A stretch of 64,000 bases of DNA from Diphasiastrum complanatum (GCA_029204225.1 CM055096.1:58665600-58729599); one strand, 5' to 3'; positions 21,253-33,519 are shown, counted from the stretch's first letter. Notes: a model not told the origin generated them from the sequence alone. Numbers and translations: made by a program.

Positions 21253-23240
21253 GGATGGACAAGCTATCACTCAATCATGATGATGGCAAAGTTCTATTTG
21301 CCAAGCACAAAGAGAGGAGTAAGAAGCAACACCATCACTTCTCTAATGACAAAGCTAAAGACCAAGATGGAGAGGAGGAGGATACCTCTCATGCTTCTAA
21401 TTCAAATCTCAAGAACAAGATGATCAAGTGCTTTTATTGTGGCAAGAAAGGCCATTATGCCACCAATTGCTTCAGGAAGAAGAATCAACTCAATCAAGCC
21501 AACATCACCAATGAGAAAGAAGACTATATTGCAAGTGATGGAGAAGGCTCTCTTATGGCATCAAGCTTCTCCTCTTCCACCTTCAACAAGGATGACTCAT
21601 GGTATATTGATAGTGGAGCATCTTCACATATGTGTGGCTCCAAGAACTTTTTTTCATCTATTATGCCTTATGATGGAGTCAAGAAGACCATATACTTTGC
21701 AAGTAAGCATGAGTGCAATATTGAAGGAGTAGGGATTATTCCCTTGAAGCTTGCATCTTCTAAAGATCTCTTTCTCAACAATGTTCTTTTTGTCCCAAAG
21801 CTTACAAAGAACATCTTAAGTGTTGGCCAACTTCTTGATAGTGGCTTTGATGTCAATTTCAATATTGACAATTGTGTGATTAAGAAGGATGGTGAGATCC
21901 TTGCATATGGATCAAGATTTGAAGGCATCTACAAATTGGATCCAAGTGAGAGTGCAAACTCTCTTGATGTTTCCTATATTTTCAATATTTCAAAGGAGGA
22001 GGATTACACAAGATGCACATATCTTCTCTCTTCAAGTATTATGGTGTTTGATTATTCCTTATTATTCAAAGCATATGTTGAGAAGAAATTCTCATTGAAG
22101 ATCAAATCTTTGAGGAGTATTGGAGCTCTTGAAGGAATAGCACCATATGAAGTTTTATTCAAGATGAAGCCTAAGGTTGATCACCTTAGTGAACTTGGTA
22201 GTGCTTGCTTTGCACATATTCCCTTGGAAACAAGAAGGAAGGATGATCCAAGATCATGGATCATGATTGGATACTCATCCATCAAGGAGGCCTTTAGTGT
22301 CTATACACTCTCTATTTCAAAAGTGATTGTGAATAGAGATGTCACATTGCATAAAGATTCAATCTTGGAAGTGGCCGAGATCAAGGCTTTTCAAGAAGCA
22401 TCACAAGTTATCTTTTTTGAAGGTATTCAAGTTATGATGGGGCCAATGTGTGAGGAGGAGTTTGTTCTTCATATGATTTCAAGAAGATCTACAAGATGCA
22501 TGGCCGAGCCTTTATGGCTCACCTTACATGGCAAAGAGGGGCATCTTTCATGTTGTATCTACTACAACACATTCATATATGCTTCTCTTCCTTTGCTTGA
22601 AATGCTATCTTGCTTCATTGAATTTTTTGGATCTCAAAGTTCAAGAAAAGCTATACTAGTTTTGTATGATGCTTATGGTATGGACATGTTTCTTGTCATT
22701 ATTGACTTAGATGTGTTTCCAATACTTTTTGAAAGCAAGATATTGTATTGTCAAAAGTATGCTCTTGGTTCTAGTAAGAACAAGATTGAGCTTGGTACTC
22801 ACTTTTTTGAAAATCATGTTTTCACATGTTTTGAGGCAAATTGTAAACTCCTCTTGAGATTAAGTGAAGCATCCAAAGTGGACACTTACATCCTTGAGAG
22901 AGTAACTAGCCTAAAAAAGATCAAGATAGTCTTTGATATCAAGATTAGATCCATCATGGATATAGTTCATTGTATGTGGACTAGTCAAGCTAGAAAGCAT
23001 AATCTTGATAATCATCATTGTTTCACATCTTATGATCTTGATCTCCATGATCCTTATGAGGCTTGGAAGCCTCAGATTTCTCTATTTATGGTGCATCCAT
23101 CATGCAAGTGGAACTTTCAAGGCAAAGATCATCATCAAGCATGGAGGAAGCCCATGATAGTAGTGGCATATTGGTGGAGCACTCTTCAAAGGCATTGGCA
23201 AGAGATCTCTACCAAAGACTTCTTATCATGGATATGGTGA
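21249..23240 (+). CDS. zinc knuckle-protease-integrase remnant-novel C-terminal domain
   Basis: A 663-codon open frame; its first ATG is at 21255 and the upstream codons are only open frame. Residues 61-74 are a CCHC knuckle (CFYCGKKGHYATNC). Residues 118-200 are aspartic protease with WYIDSGASSH, followed by the LFVPKLTKNILSV strand. Integrase is reduced: ~268-290 resembles the segment up to the second catalytic Asp, then jumps in frame to ~298-370 (APYEVLF, VIVNRDVTLH). The HHCC motif and all three catalytic residues are missing. Residues ~410-480 resemble the linker and first RT residues (SRRSTR, KAILVLYDA). After that comes ~180 residues unlike RT or RNase H, with EANCKLLLRLSEASK (529-543), NLDNH (585-589) and a terminal LSWIW. 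Homologous text recurs at 44490-45851. The function of this C-terminal part is unknown. Confidence 0.8.
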   Translation: MRMDKLSLNHDDGKVLFAKHKERSKKQHHHFSNDKAKDQDGEEEDTSHASNSNLKNKMIKCFYCGKKGHYATNCFRKKNQLNQANITNEKEDYIASDGEGSLMASSFSSSTFNKDDSWYIDSGASSHMCGSKNFFSSIMPYDGVKKTIYFASKHECNIEGVGIIPLKLASSKDLFLNNVLFVPKLTKNILSVGQLLDSGFDVNFNIDNCVIKKDGEILAYGSRFEGIYKLDPSESANSLDVSYIFNISKEEDYTRCTYLLSSSIMVFDYSLLFKAYVEKKFSLKIKSLRSIGALEGIAPYEVLFKMKPKVDHLSELGSACFAHIPLETRRKDDPRSWIMIGYSSIKEAFSVYTLSISKVIVNRDVTLHKDSILEVAEIKAFQEASQVIFFEGIQVMMGPMCEEEFVLHMISRRSTRCMAEPLWLTLHGKEGHLSCCIYYNTFIYASLPLLEMLSCFIEFFGSQSSRKAILVLYDAYGMDMFLVIIDLDVFPILFESKILYCQKYALGSSKNKIELGTHFFENHVFTCFEANCKLLLRLSEASKVDTYILERVTSLKKIKIVFDIKIRSIMDIVHCMWTSQARKHNLDNHHCFTSYDLDLHDPYEAWKPQISLFMVHPSCKWNFQGKDHHQAWRKPMIVVAYWWSTLQRHWQEISTKDFLSWIW

Positions 23241-23363
23241 GGGTGCTGCTATGATGGATCCCTTGGCTGATCTTCACTTCTTATGCATACCAAAGGATCC
23301 ACTCAAAAAGATTTACAAACTTCTCAAGTGATCTAGTACCTTTCCAAGCTATTTTTTGAGGAG

Positions 23364-24156
23364 TGTGAGAAATTGGCAAAAATCTAGCTTGGTCTTTTTA
23401 TGATAGAAGTTTGTAAGTGAACCTCACATGTGTGGAGGATGTTCCCACGTGTGGATAATTGTAAAGTAAATCAAAATGTTTGATATAGGGGTCTCATAGA
23501 ATTTCATAGTCAAGCATTTAGGTGTAGGATGTTGATAAATTTGGCATAGATGGCAAATTATCCATTTCCACTTGTAATGCCACTATTGAGCCAAAATAGA
23601 GCCAAACTTGTGCCAATTAGAGTGTAGACAAGTGTCATGCTTTTGTTTGATGAAGCTTAAGAGGTCCAATAGGATTTAGAGGTGGAACCTTGTGAGGTCC
23701 AATAGAAAATTGAGGTGTGCTTGAATATAGTCCAATAGAATTTAGAGGTGCATGGATCAATGGTCCAATAGGATTAAGAGGTGGCAAAGTGTGATCCAAT
23801 CATAGTTAAGCATAGTGGTAGCTCATGAATCTATTAGTATCATTGTACTCCTCATTTTGGATCTAATTGATTTTGAGATTGAGTGGATTTTGAGTGTCAT
23901 TGAATTTCTAGCTTTCTCTCTCTACCCGAGAGCTCATGATGGTTTTTCTCTCTCTACCCCCTTAGAATACTTTTGGAACACTTCCCACACGTGTGAGTGA
24001 GAGTTGGAAGTGATTGAATGCATGTAGTAGTGTGTTTTTGCCATAGAATCAAAGATAGATCTTGAATCTCAATCTAGTCTTGATCTTGGTGCATCTACAC
24101 ACCTTAGGAGATCACAAGTACATGTAGTGGACAATCCACACGTGTAAAATTCAACA
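23364..24156 (+). repeat. 3' LTR of the RT-less element
   Basis: 793 bp, matching 19104-19916, preceded by the purine-rich TTGAGGAG. Its last bases are followed by the CGAAT duplication. Confidence 0.93.
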
Positions 24157-24269
24157 CGAATCCTAAGGCCTTTGCATTGTGTGCATGTACATGGTATCCT
24201 CTCATCATATTCTGGTTGAAACTGGTCCAATAATCCAATTGCAAATTGCACAAATTCTTTCACTGTCAT
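24157..24269 (-). pseudogene. CACTA (En/Spm) transposase-associated domain, N-terminal part
   Basis: On the minus strand from ATG 24269 the frame reads MTVKEFVQFAIGLLD, and later IPCTCTQCKG, just before the copia insertion point. A Phe/Ala helix followed by a C-x-C-x2-C cluster is the hallmark of the transposase-associated domain (PF13963) at the start of TNP2-like transposases. The continuation is at 19103 and leftwards. The catalytic Transposase_21 core is not found anywhere in the window. Identification rests on motif recognition only. Confidence 0.6.
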
Positions 24270-24999
24270 TCAAGTGAAAATTGACAAATTCTAATATGTG
24301 ACGAATTGTAACATGTGAAAAAAATTGACAAAATAGTATTTGTACATTTAGTACATTTGCAACCTTCATTTGTGATGGAGTGGTGTGTTGGCTTTCCAAA
24401 GAGCAATATACTATATCACAATCCTCAACCAAATCGGAGTACATTACTATTACAAATAAAAAAATTATGACATAAATCAATATACATACATGTGATGAAT
24501 CAATAGGCGGTCTACGTCGACTGATGGAAGAGCTTGAAGATGAACCAGTCAATAGTTGTTCATTGTACTTTAGTCTTGCTTGTTCCTTTTTTCTGTGATA
24601 GAGCTCAATTAAACCAGAGGTCATAGCGGTGTTAAAAGCGTGAGCAATAAAGGGCGAGATAAGATGTGCTACATTTCAACATAAAAGGTTTAATCTCAAT
24701 TTAATTGAATCTTTGATTCTATTTTGTAGGGAGGCTCTACAACTTCAAGCATTCATGATGTGAAAAAAAATGTAGAAAATTTTGAAGAGCAAAATGTGGA
24801 AGAGGACATGAATGAGAGCGAAGGGGAATTTGAAGATGTGGACACCAATGTACACCTACAAGACGAAGGAGGCGAGGAGAGAGGACGTGATGATGATGTA
24901 GAGGTTTTTAAATTAAATGTAAGGCCTTGTAGAAGGCAATGTAGGAAGGGAGAATTTATTCTCTCATCAATGTACTTTTTTTTAAATCAATCAATATAA
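24270..24999. other. possible exons of a decayed transposon gene
   Basis: The minus-strand frame 24485-24624 (MTSGLIELYHRKKEQ, then a six-serine run and SRRRPP) ends at an SSH/GTATGT junction that would serve as a splice donor. It lies upstream of the CACTA domain on the same strand. The plus-strand frame 24760-24999 is very acidic (repeated Glu/Asp) and unrecognised. Neither can be assigned a function. They may belong to the surrounding CACTA remnant. Confidence 0.35.
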
Positions 25000-25320
25000 T
25001 GTTTTGGCACCACTTCATTCCTGCAAAATTTTTGAATGCATATATTTTTAATTCATGAATGCAAATGTATAGTCTATTGAATGCACATCTATTGAATGCA
25101 AATGTATCTATTGATGTATTCAATGCAATGTATAGTCTATTCAATGCACATCTATGGAATGCAAATGTATCTATTGATGAATTCAATGCAATGTTTCTAT
25201 TTTAGCACATGATTTGCATGCTAGAATGCATAATAGAAAGTAATGGAAACCACAATGGAAAGTAATGGAAACCACAATATAATGCATCAATAGATAACAC
25301 ATTAAGTTATCAACTAAATA
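25000..25320. repeat. AT-rich irregular repeats of GAATGCAAATGTAT
   Basis: GAATGCAAATGTAT(C)TATTGATG and AATGCA(A/C)ATCTAT recur several times between 25030 and 25200. AAAGTAATGGAAACCACAAT is duplicated at about 25237 and 25258. No gene is seen. Confidence 0.6.
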
Positions 25321-25721
25321 TCAAATGAATCAAAATAAATGTGAATTTACCTTTACTATTGTATCTCCATTGTTTTGCAATCTTTGCTTTTCCTTTTGCA
25401 TGCACTTGATCTTTCAATCCTTTGCAATGGAAGCTCTTTTTTCATTTTTCATATCCAAGCCTACATCACAAACAAAAAAGATCTTAAAACTTATGATCAC
25501 AAAACACATACTATTAACATCCATCAATGAACTAAAAACCCTAAACACTATCAATCTTCTCACTCACATTCATCCCCATCTCATCCTCACTCTCATCTAT
25601 ACTCTCTTTTTCTCTCTCTCACACAACATAAAAAAGAAAGTCGATTTCTAGTTTAGGAGCGAACCACATTTTGGTTCGTGCCAAATGTTTTTTTTTTGGT
25701 TATTTGGATATAAAATTTTTT

Positions 25722-26110
25722 TATCCACGCGGTATCCATGGCCCTAGCTCTCTGGATTTCGCGTGGATAAAAAAAAATTGTGTGGATTATCCACGCATGG
25801 ATAAATTCCACGCCATATCCACGTGAAAGCCGAGCCTCTTTTTTTTAAAGTTTACTATGGTGTGGATTATCCACGCAAAATTAAATTTTCTATTTCTGAC
25901 TCTGGTGTCGGAGGTTTGCTCGGCTGCCGGTTTTTGGAGTTGGTTCTTGACATCTGGCCGATCTGCTGCTGGAAATGACACTTGCGTGGAACATCCATGC
26001 GTGGATAATCCACGTGTCCGTATCCACACGGATATCCACGCCAATCCACGGCTATATCCACGCGATATTTTTTTTGCTCGCCCGTCTTCCTTTGTATTGT
26101 GCGTGGATAT
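25722..26110. repeat. cluster of TATCCACGC / GCGTGGATA palindromic half-sites
   Basis: Roughly a dozen direct and inverted copies of TATCCACGC, several joined into near-perfect palindromes such as GTGGATTATCCACGC (25783-25797, 25863-25877) and GCGTGGATAATCCACG (near 26000). The same motif clusters again at 47122-47272 and nowhere else in the window. Short repeats in both orientations are typical of subterminal regions of CACTA elements, and a CACTA exon lies 1.5 kb away. That link is an inference. Confidence 0.75.
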
Positions 26111-26449
26111 TTTCTACATGTGTTCTTGTGTATTCTTCATAGATTACACACAAAAAAATGCTTCAAATGAATTAGGAAACTACAAAAGATCCCAAGTGTA
26201 TATCTAACTTTGCCAAACAGAGTCTGCACTTCCTAGCCGAAGCTATGTAGCTTTTTCAAAAATACAAAAGTGTTTTTGCATGGAACAATGATTAATTATG
26301 GGAAATCATTAAAGAAATTTAAGAGCATGCCTTTGAATCAACCATTGATGCTAAGACAATCCACCAACAATATTATCAAAATAAATCCAAAGCATGTTGT
26401 ATGAGTCCAAGAAACAATTGAAAAACTAGTCAAGTTGATTGAATTTATG

Positions 26450-26873
26450 TTGTTAATCATAATCCTTGGTTGAGTTTGATAGTCATTGTACCTAAAAGGT
26501 AATTTACACGTATGTGTTGACTACAATAGACTCAAATCTTCACTATAAAAGACCATTCTCCCTTGGCTCTAATAGAGCAAATTCTTAATAATGTTGCTAG
26601 ACATGAATAGTATAGTTTTCTTGGTGAGTTCACTGGGATTTACTCAAATAAACATTGCTGAGACCACAAGAAAACATTCTTCATCACAAAATGAGGCTCT
26701 TATGCATACAAGGTAATGCCTTTTGGGTTAACAAATGTGCCAAGTTCCTTTTGAAAATAAATGACAAAAGTTTTGAATGATTATGTTGATAAGTTTATAA
26801 AAATTTTATTGGATGTTTTATGTACATATGGAGTTGAAGACGATCATCATCTAAATGATCTTGAGGATTATTT
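26450..26873 (+). pseudogene. Ty3/gypsy reverse transcriptase remnant
   Basis: Broken plus-strand frames reproduce gypsy RT landmarks in order: a FSLG-type segment near 26570, YSFLGEFTGIYSNKH near 26610 (the F-L-D-x-x-S-G-Y region), FITKWGSYAYKVMPFGLTN near 26690-26740, and LLDV-C-YG...HLNDLEDYL at 26810-26870, which corresponds to the YLDD block followed by H-x-x-H-L. Several stops and frameshifts are present, and no other gypsy domain or LTR is seen. The homology ends where the ~530-bp tandem array begins. Confidence 0.7.
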
Positions 26874-29480
26874 ACATCCATGACTAGGACATTAACTTAA
26901 ATTCTGAATTTATTTCCAAAGAATGATTGGTTGATTCTCATAGTGATTTGATGTTGACCGCCCTTTGACACAATTCATTATGAGAAATCAACATGTTCCC
27001 AAAAAAAAAACCATTGAACCGCCTATAGGATTATAGGCTACATTGTCACATCCATGTCTAGTTCAGAGGAATCAGAACAGTCCTTAATGTGGATATTTGG
27101 TACTCTAGTGTAGAATTTTATTAGTTACACCTTGCTGTCCTAGGCTAGGCCATAAATGTAATTAATAACCTTGTGAGGGCCCAAGCATACCCATAAGGAC
27201 ATGTGGAGCTAGTGCATAGTGTTTGATGACTGTATATGCATGTAGAGGAGATCAAAAGCAATTGGATGTGAATTGGAATCTTATAACAAATATTCCCATT
27301 CCCTAGGGGCTTATATATACCTATAGGAACTCATGCTACTCCACTTTCTTGAGAAGTATTTACAGCCATGACTATGACATTAGCTTAAGTTCTAAAAACT
27401 ATACATTTAACATATAAAAAGGTATCTTATTGTATCAACTTGTTTCCAAAGAATGACTGGTTGATTCTCATAGTGATTTAATGTTGACCACCATACAATA
27501 CAATCTATTATGAGAAATTAGGATATTGTGAAAAACCATTGTAATCAAACCACCTATAGCATCATAGGCTTCATTGTTATGTCCGTTTTTTTTCGGTTCA
27601 GAGGAATCATAATAATACTTGATGTGGATATTTGATACTCCAACGTAAGAGCTTATTAGTTACAACTCGCCATTCTGCCATAACCGTAATTAATAACCTT
27701 GTGAGGGCCCAAGCATACCCATTAGGACATGTGGAGCTAGTGCATAGTGATTGATGACTATATATGCATGTAGAGGAGATAAAAAAAAAATTGGATGTGA
27801 ATTGGGATCTTATATCGAATATTCCTAGGCCGCCGTAGGGGCTTCTATACACCTATAGGAACTCACCCTACTCCACTTTCTTTAGTAGTATTTATAGCCA
27901 TGACTATGACATTAGCTTAAATTCTAGAAACTATACATTTGACATATAGACAAGTATCTTCCTGGATCAAATTGGTCCTAAAGAATGACTGGTTGATTGT
28001 CATAGTGATTTGATGTTGACCACCATATGATACAATCTATTATGAGAAATCAACATATTGTGAAAAATCACTGTAATCAAACCACCTATAGCATCGTAGG
28101 CTACATTGTTGCATCCACCTTTTTTTTTTCGGTTAAGCGGAATCAAAATAATCCTTGATGTGGATATTAATACTCCAATGTATGAGTTTATTAGTTACAA
28201 CTAAAAATTCCGGACTAGGCCATAAACGTAATTAATAACCTTGTGAGGGCCCAGGCATACCCATTAGGACATGTGGAGCTAGTGCATAGTGTCTGATGAC
28301 TATATATGCATGGAGAGGAGATCAAAAGCAATTGGATGTGAATTGTGATCCTGTGGCAAATATTTCTAGGCCCTAGGGGCTTATATATACCTATAGAAAC
28401 TTGCCCTACTCCAGTTTCATGAAAAATATATACAACCATGGCTATGACATTAGCTTAGATTATGAAAATTATACATTTGACATATAGAAAGGTGCCTTAC
28501 TGGATTAAATTATTTCCAAAGAATGATTGGTTGATTCCCATAGTGATTTGATGTTGACTGCCTTATGACTTTATTATTATGAGAAATCAACATGTTGCGA
28601 AAAACCATTGTAGTCAAACGACATGTAGCATCATAAGCTACATTGTTACGTCCATGTGTCCAGTTCAGAGGAATCAAAATAATCTTTGATGTGGATATTT
28701 GATTATCCAGCATATGAGTTTATTAGTTATGCCTTGCCATTCTGGACTAGGCCATATGTGTAATTAATAATCTTGTGAGAGCCTAGGCACACCCGTTAGG
28801 ACATGTGAATCTAGGGTGCATAGTGTTTCATGACTATATATGCATGGAGAGGAGATCAACAGAAATTGGATGCGAATTTTAATAGCAAATACTTCTAGGC
28901 CCTAGGGGCTTATATATACCTATAGGGACCTACCCTACTTTACTTCCTTGAGAAGTATTTACTACCATGACTATGACATTAGCTTAATTTATAAAAACTA
29001 TACAATTGACATATAGAAATGTGTCTTATTGGGTCAAATTGTTTCCAAAGAATAATTGGTTGATTCTCGTAGTGATTTGATGTTGACCGCCTTATGACAC
29101 AATCTATTATGAGAAATCAACATGTTGTCAAAAGCCACTATAGTCACCACCTACAACATCATAGGCTACATTGTTACGTCCATGTCCCTAGTTCAAAGGA
29201 ATCAGAATAATCTTTGATGTGGATATTCAATAGTCTAGCATACAATTTTATTAGTTACGCTTTGCCATTCTGGGCTAGGCCATAAATGTAATTAATAACC
29301 TTGTGAGGGGCAGGCATTCCCATTAGGACACATGGAGCTAGTACATAGTGTATGATGACTATATATACATTTAGAGGAGATCAAATGCAATTGGTTGTGA
29401 ATTGGGATCCTATAGGACATATTCCTGGGCCCTAGGGAGTTATAAATACCTATAGAAACTCATCCTACTCCACTTTCAAT
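26874..29480. repeat. five-copy tandem array, ~530-bp unit
   Basis: GAATGA(T/C)TGGTTGATT recurs at 26921, 27451, 27983, 28521 and 29050, a period of 529-538 bp. The first unit lacks part of its beginning. Shared blocks are CATGACTATGACATTAGCTTA, AGTGATTTGATGTTGACC, GTAATTAATAACCTTGTGAG, ACATGTGGAGCTAGT and CTTATATATACCTATAG. The copies are 10-20% diverged by eye. Each unit ends with a TATA-like sequence followed ~25 bp later by ACTCCACTTTC. No coding potential was found. Confidence 0.92.
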
Positions 29481-30291
29481 TTTCCAACTGCCAGAATCCT
29501 CTCCTCTCTTGTATTTAGTCATTGTGGCTCGGGGGAGAAGCTGATTGGGGTTTGACTCTCGGCTTCTAGTTGTTTGGGTGGTTTGGCTCCACCGTATTCC
29601 TTTTGGCACATGCAATAGGATCTAAAAGATTTTCACTTAGCAATCACTATATACATCGTCCTCCATAGGATCTTCATTTATTCAACAACAAATTGTTTCT
29701 ACATAACAAATTAAGTCACTTTGGCCATGCATTATTCGAGATGGTCTCACTTATACAAATATGCCAAATTCCACAAATGGTTCGGATATCACAATGATGG
29801 AGGGAGTCAACAGGTAGTGTAGTAAAACAAAAAACAAAAGGAAAAACTTGTATGCTTTGTGGAACTCATTTAAATTTGTCTCAAAGTATAGTGTGGGGAT
29901 AAAATATATCAGCCCAAGGCCATAATGTACTTTGGCAATTTTTATTGGCATTTTTTAATCAAGTAATTAATATGTTTTTATAATTGTATTTCATATGATG
30001 TGTTACAAATTGTGGTTATTACACATATGTCACATCTTTTTTTATGTCATGTGATTTGGTGTATGCTAGTTTTTCATGAGAGTTTATGGACCAAATGAAT
30101 CAAGTCAAGCATCAAGGATTTGCCTATGATGAATTATGGGTTAAAGAAAAATTGTAACCATTTACTTGAGATTTATGGGTTATGGGTCTCACAGATGTCA
30201 CTATGAATAGAAAAACTTTAGCAGAGATGTGAATGGTAATTTTTATGAATCGGATAACATCATTGATTGAAAGGATCTGTAGAGAGGCAAT
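29481..30291. other. no feature recognised
   Basis: Sequence following the last ~530-bp unit. It begins with CCAACTGCCAGAATCCTCTCC and then becomes AT-rich. No open frame with recognisable motifs is present. Confidence 0.45.
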
Positions 30292-30873
30292 TACTACAAG
30301 GAAAATATAGGAATTATTTTTTAGAGAACACGATGAAAGTTTGCATAAATCAAACTAATATCAGTGTCTTCAATCATGTCTGATTCCAGTCTATGTACTA
30401 GTAGAGCAGTTTCTACTTTGATTGAATAAAGCATGCAGATTTAGGAGATATATGTGTCTGTGACAGACAATTTTAGATAATCAGAACAATTGAAAAAAAA
30501 AATCATCTGTTGCAAACTTTGATCAATCAAATTTTTATAACTCTGATTTTGATTCTTCTGTATACATCTCTTGCTGCCTTGTGCATGCAATGAGTAAGTG
30601 TACAACTATTTATATTGTTATAGGTTAGGTCTTTTGGCCTTCTTCCTTCTATAATAGTCGATCTAATCATTAAGACGGTTGATATACAATGATGTTTTGT
30701 TTCAAGACAATTTATCTTTCGAGACAGTTTATCTTTCAAGACAATTTATCTTTCGAGACAGTTTATCTTCGAGACAATTTATCTTTCGAGTTCAAGTTTG
30801 AACAAGAATAAAAATGTTTCGAGTTTGAACAAAAATAAAAATGTTTTGAGTTTGATTTTTCCTCCTTTGTCAA

Positions 30874-31371
30874 TTAGACTGTGCACTTTGTTGGTAGAAC
30901 CGAGATTTGTCTGTTGAGGTGTTCTATCCTTGTGGGCAGTTGGATTAACCCCAATCTTCTTCGTTGCTTCTCAAATAAAGCTTTACTGAGTGGCTTTGTA
31001 AAGATATCAGCTATCATTTCCTTTGTAGATATGAAGACTATCTTCAGTATCTTCTTTTTGACTAAGTCCCGAATAACATGATACTTGATAGCTATATGTT
31101 TCATTTTCGAATGAAACACATGATCTTTCATAAGATAGATTGCTGAAGTATTATCCATTAGTAAGACATAAGGTTCAAAAATAGTTTCATCAAATCCTTC
31201 TAACATTTGTTTGATCCAAATTATCTCGTTTGTCATCTTCGTTGCTCCTACATATTCGACCTCACACGAAGATTGAGCTACTGATGTTTGCTTCTTGCTT
31301 ATCCAAAGTATGGCTATGCCAGATGCTAGAAGAGCACAACCTCTTGAAATACTTTTGCTATCATCCTTCAT
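30874..31371 (-). pseudogene. copia RNase H fragment
   Basis: The 165-codon open frame shows copia RNase H signatures: ILWISKKQTSVAQSSCEVEY (active-site Glu), MDNTSAIYL (active-site Asp), FHSKMKHIAIKYHVIRD and MIADIFTKPL. The frame is open, but its upstream RT neighbours at 31380-32200 carry stops, so it is a remnant. It belongs to the element 30292-34448. Confidence 0.8.
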
Positions 31372-31990
31372 GGATGCCCAGCTTGCGTCACTGTAAGATT
31401 TGATCTGAAATCCAGCTTCCTTCGAATAACACAGTCCATAGTCTTTCGATTCTTGGAGATGTTATACTACATTTTTGCTAACTTCCAATGTAACAATCCT
31501 GGGTTCTAATTAAATTGGCTTAGCTTGTATACTGCAAATGCTATATCAGGTCTAGTGTTGTCTACAAGATACAACAATGGTCCAATCAGCCTTCGATATG
31601 GTGTATTGGCCATTTGTTTCTCTTCTTCGAGAGTCTACAGGCAATTTGCCTTCCTCAGTATCGTTTTAGGTATCATGGGAGTATGCACACCTTTGCATTC
31701 AAGCATATTGAAATCTTTAATGATTTTTCGGGTATATTTTTGTTGGTGAAGATACAACTTGCCACCTTCAAAGTCTCTTTCGATCTGTAAGCCTAGATAG
31801 GTTTTTGTTTCTCCTAGGTCAGTACTCGAACATTCCAGAAATGTCTCTTTTGACCTCTGAAATTAACTTATCTTTTCTTGAGAAGATAAGCGTCTCATCC
31901 ACATAAACAACTAGAATGATAATTTCATCTATGACATGTTTGATATAGACATTTGACTCGACGAACAAAGGTTCGAAGCTAAAGAACATA

Positions 31991-33519
31991 CTACTTCGTG
32001 CTTCTTTCTATACCATTTCTAGCTGTTTGTTTCAGATCATAGATGCTTTTATTCATGTGACATCCGAATTCTGGATATTCTTGGCTTATAAAACCAAGTG
32101 AGTGATCCATGAATAAATTTTCTTCTAATTCTGCATGTAAGAAAGCAGTTTTCTCATCCACAATATGGATTTTGAGATCATGATCCACTACATAAGTGAG
32201 TTGATGTATATTTGACTATTAGTGAGAAAGTATCTATGTAGTTGACCCCATATTTCTATGAAAAACCTTTTGCAACAAACCTTGCTTTGTATCTGATGTT
32301 ATCTCCATCAGCACCTGTTTTGATCTTGTACATCCACTTGTATTTAACTGGTTTTCTTCCATTAGGTATAGGTGCAAGTATCCATACATTGTTCTTATAC
32401 ATCGATGACATTTCATCCTCCATTACTTGAATCCAATGATCTTTATTTGGTCCATCAATAGCTTCCTCGAATGTTTGAGGTTCGTTTGTGAAGCCACAAA
32501 ATTTGATGGCTATATTTGTTGAAACATCCTGACCAAACCTTACTGGTGGTTTTCTTTGTCTATAAGATCTTCTCACATTTTGTATAGGCTTTAAATTAAA
32601 ATTTTGCATTTTCGAGTTTGATTGATTCTGCTTGAATTTGAACTGGTGATTCAAGCTTTTCGGGTATCCAAATTTAAACTCCCTTTGAATCACAACTATG
32701 TCCAGATGGTAATTCTTGTTCATCATCTGCTTGCTTTCCTTCTGTTGTTGGTAACTCATAATAAGTCTTAAGAATTTCATAGCCAACTAAATCACTGTCT
32801 GTTATGTATTTCAACTCATCGAATTTGACATCTCAAACAACTTTTATTCTTCCAGTTCCGGGTATGTAGACTCGATAATATGAAGAATGTAACTCGAATC
32901 CTACCAGAAAACCTTGTTCTGTCTTATCATCGAGTTTCTTTCTCAATTTGTCTGGTATGTGCGTATAAGCTGCACATCCAAATGTCAGAACATGAGCCAT
33001 ATTTGGCTTCGACCTCCACCATATTTCGTGAGGAGTTTTATCTAGTATTCTAGATTTCAGAATTTGATTTTGAAGATAGTTCGATGTAGCCACTGCTTCT
33101 GCCCATAATTGCTTCAGTGCTTTCACATGAGCCATCATACACTTAGTAGCTTTCATTAGTGTACAATTTTTTCATTCCGCAATTTCATTGTACTGAGGTG
33201 TTTATGATGCAGTCTTCGTATGCATAATACCTCGATCAGTACAGAAAGTTTTGAATCCATTGGAAATGTACTCACCTCCACGATCTGTGCAGATTTGCTT
33301 CAACTTATTGCCTGTCTACTTCTCAACCCAATTGATATACTCAACGAATTTCTCGAAAGCTTCTGATTTTGTACGAATAAAATATACTACAACAAACTTG
33401 TTGAAGTCATCAATAAATATTATGAAGTATTTTGCATCACCTAAAGACAATACTCTGAATGGTCCACAAATATCCGAATGTACAATTTCCAGTACCTTGG
33501 TTGCTTTACATATAAACAT
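31991..33519 (-). pseudogene. copia integrase and RT fragments
   Basis: Four separate minus-strand frames. 33316-33519 is integrase start (VHSDICGPF, FIIFIDDF). 32833-33156 is integrase C-terminal region (NYLQNQ, KTPHEIWWRSKP, FGCAAYTHIP, GYR-type GFELHSSYYRVY). 32256-32786 is the linker and RT N-terminus (EAIDGPNKDHWIQVMEDEM, YKWMYKIK, RYKARFVAKGFS). 31991-32188 is RT core (DEKTAFLHAELEENLFMD). The YVDD block falls in a region with shifted frames near 31900. Multiple frameshifts make it non-functional. Confidence 0.8.

Larger units (their letters stand above)
19104..24156 (+). mobile_element. RT-less copia-like element with gag, protease and a novel C-terminal ORF
   Basis: Complete insertion with a perfect 5-bp target duplication CGAAT (19099-19103 and 24157-24161). 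The LTRs are 19104-19916 and 23364-24156. The PBS is at 19917 and the element ends TTGAGGAG|TGTGAGAA. It encodes Gag and a Gag/protease-related second frame, but integrase is reduced to fragments and RT and RNase H are absent. It is therefore non-autonomous for reverse transcription and integration. The LTRs differ by roughly eight substitutions and a ~20-bp indel, so it is older than the intact copia at 57 kb. It sits inside a CACTA transposase-associated exon on the opposite strand. Confidence 0.93.

Noticed and set aside
26874-29480. CRISPR-like or rDNA spacer array
   Set aside because: Units are ~530 bp, fully diverged along their length without spacers, and no rRNA sequence is near.
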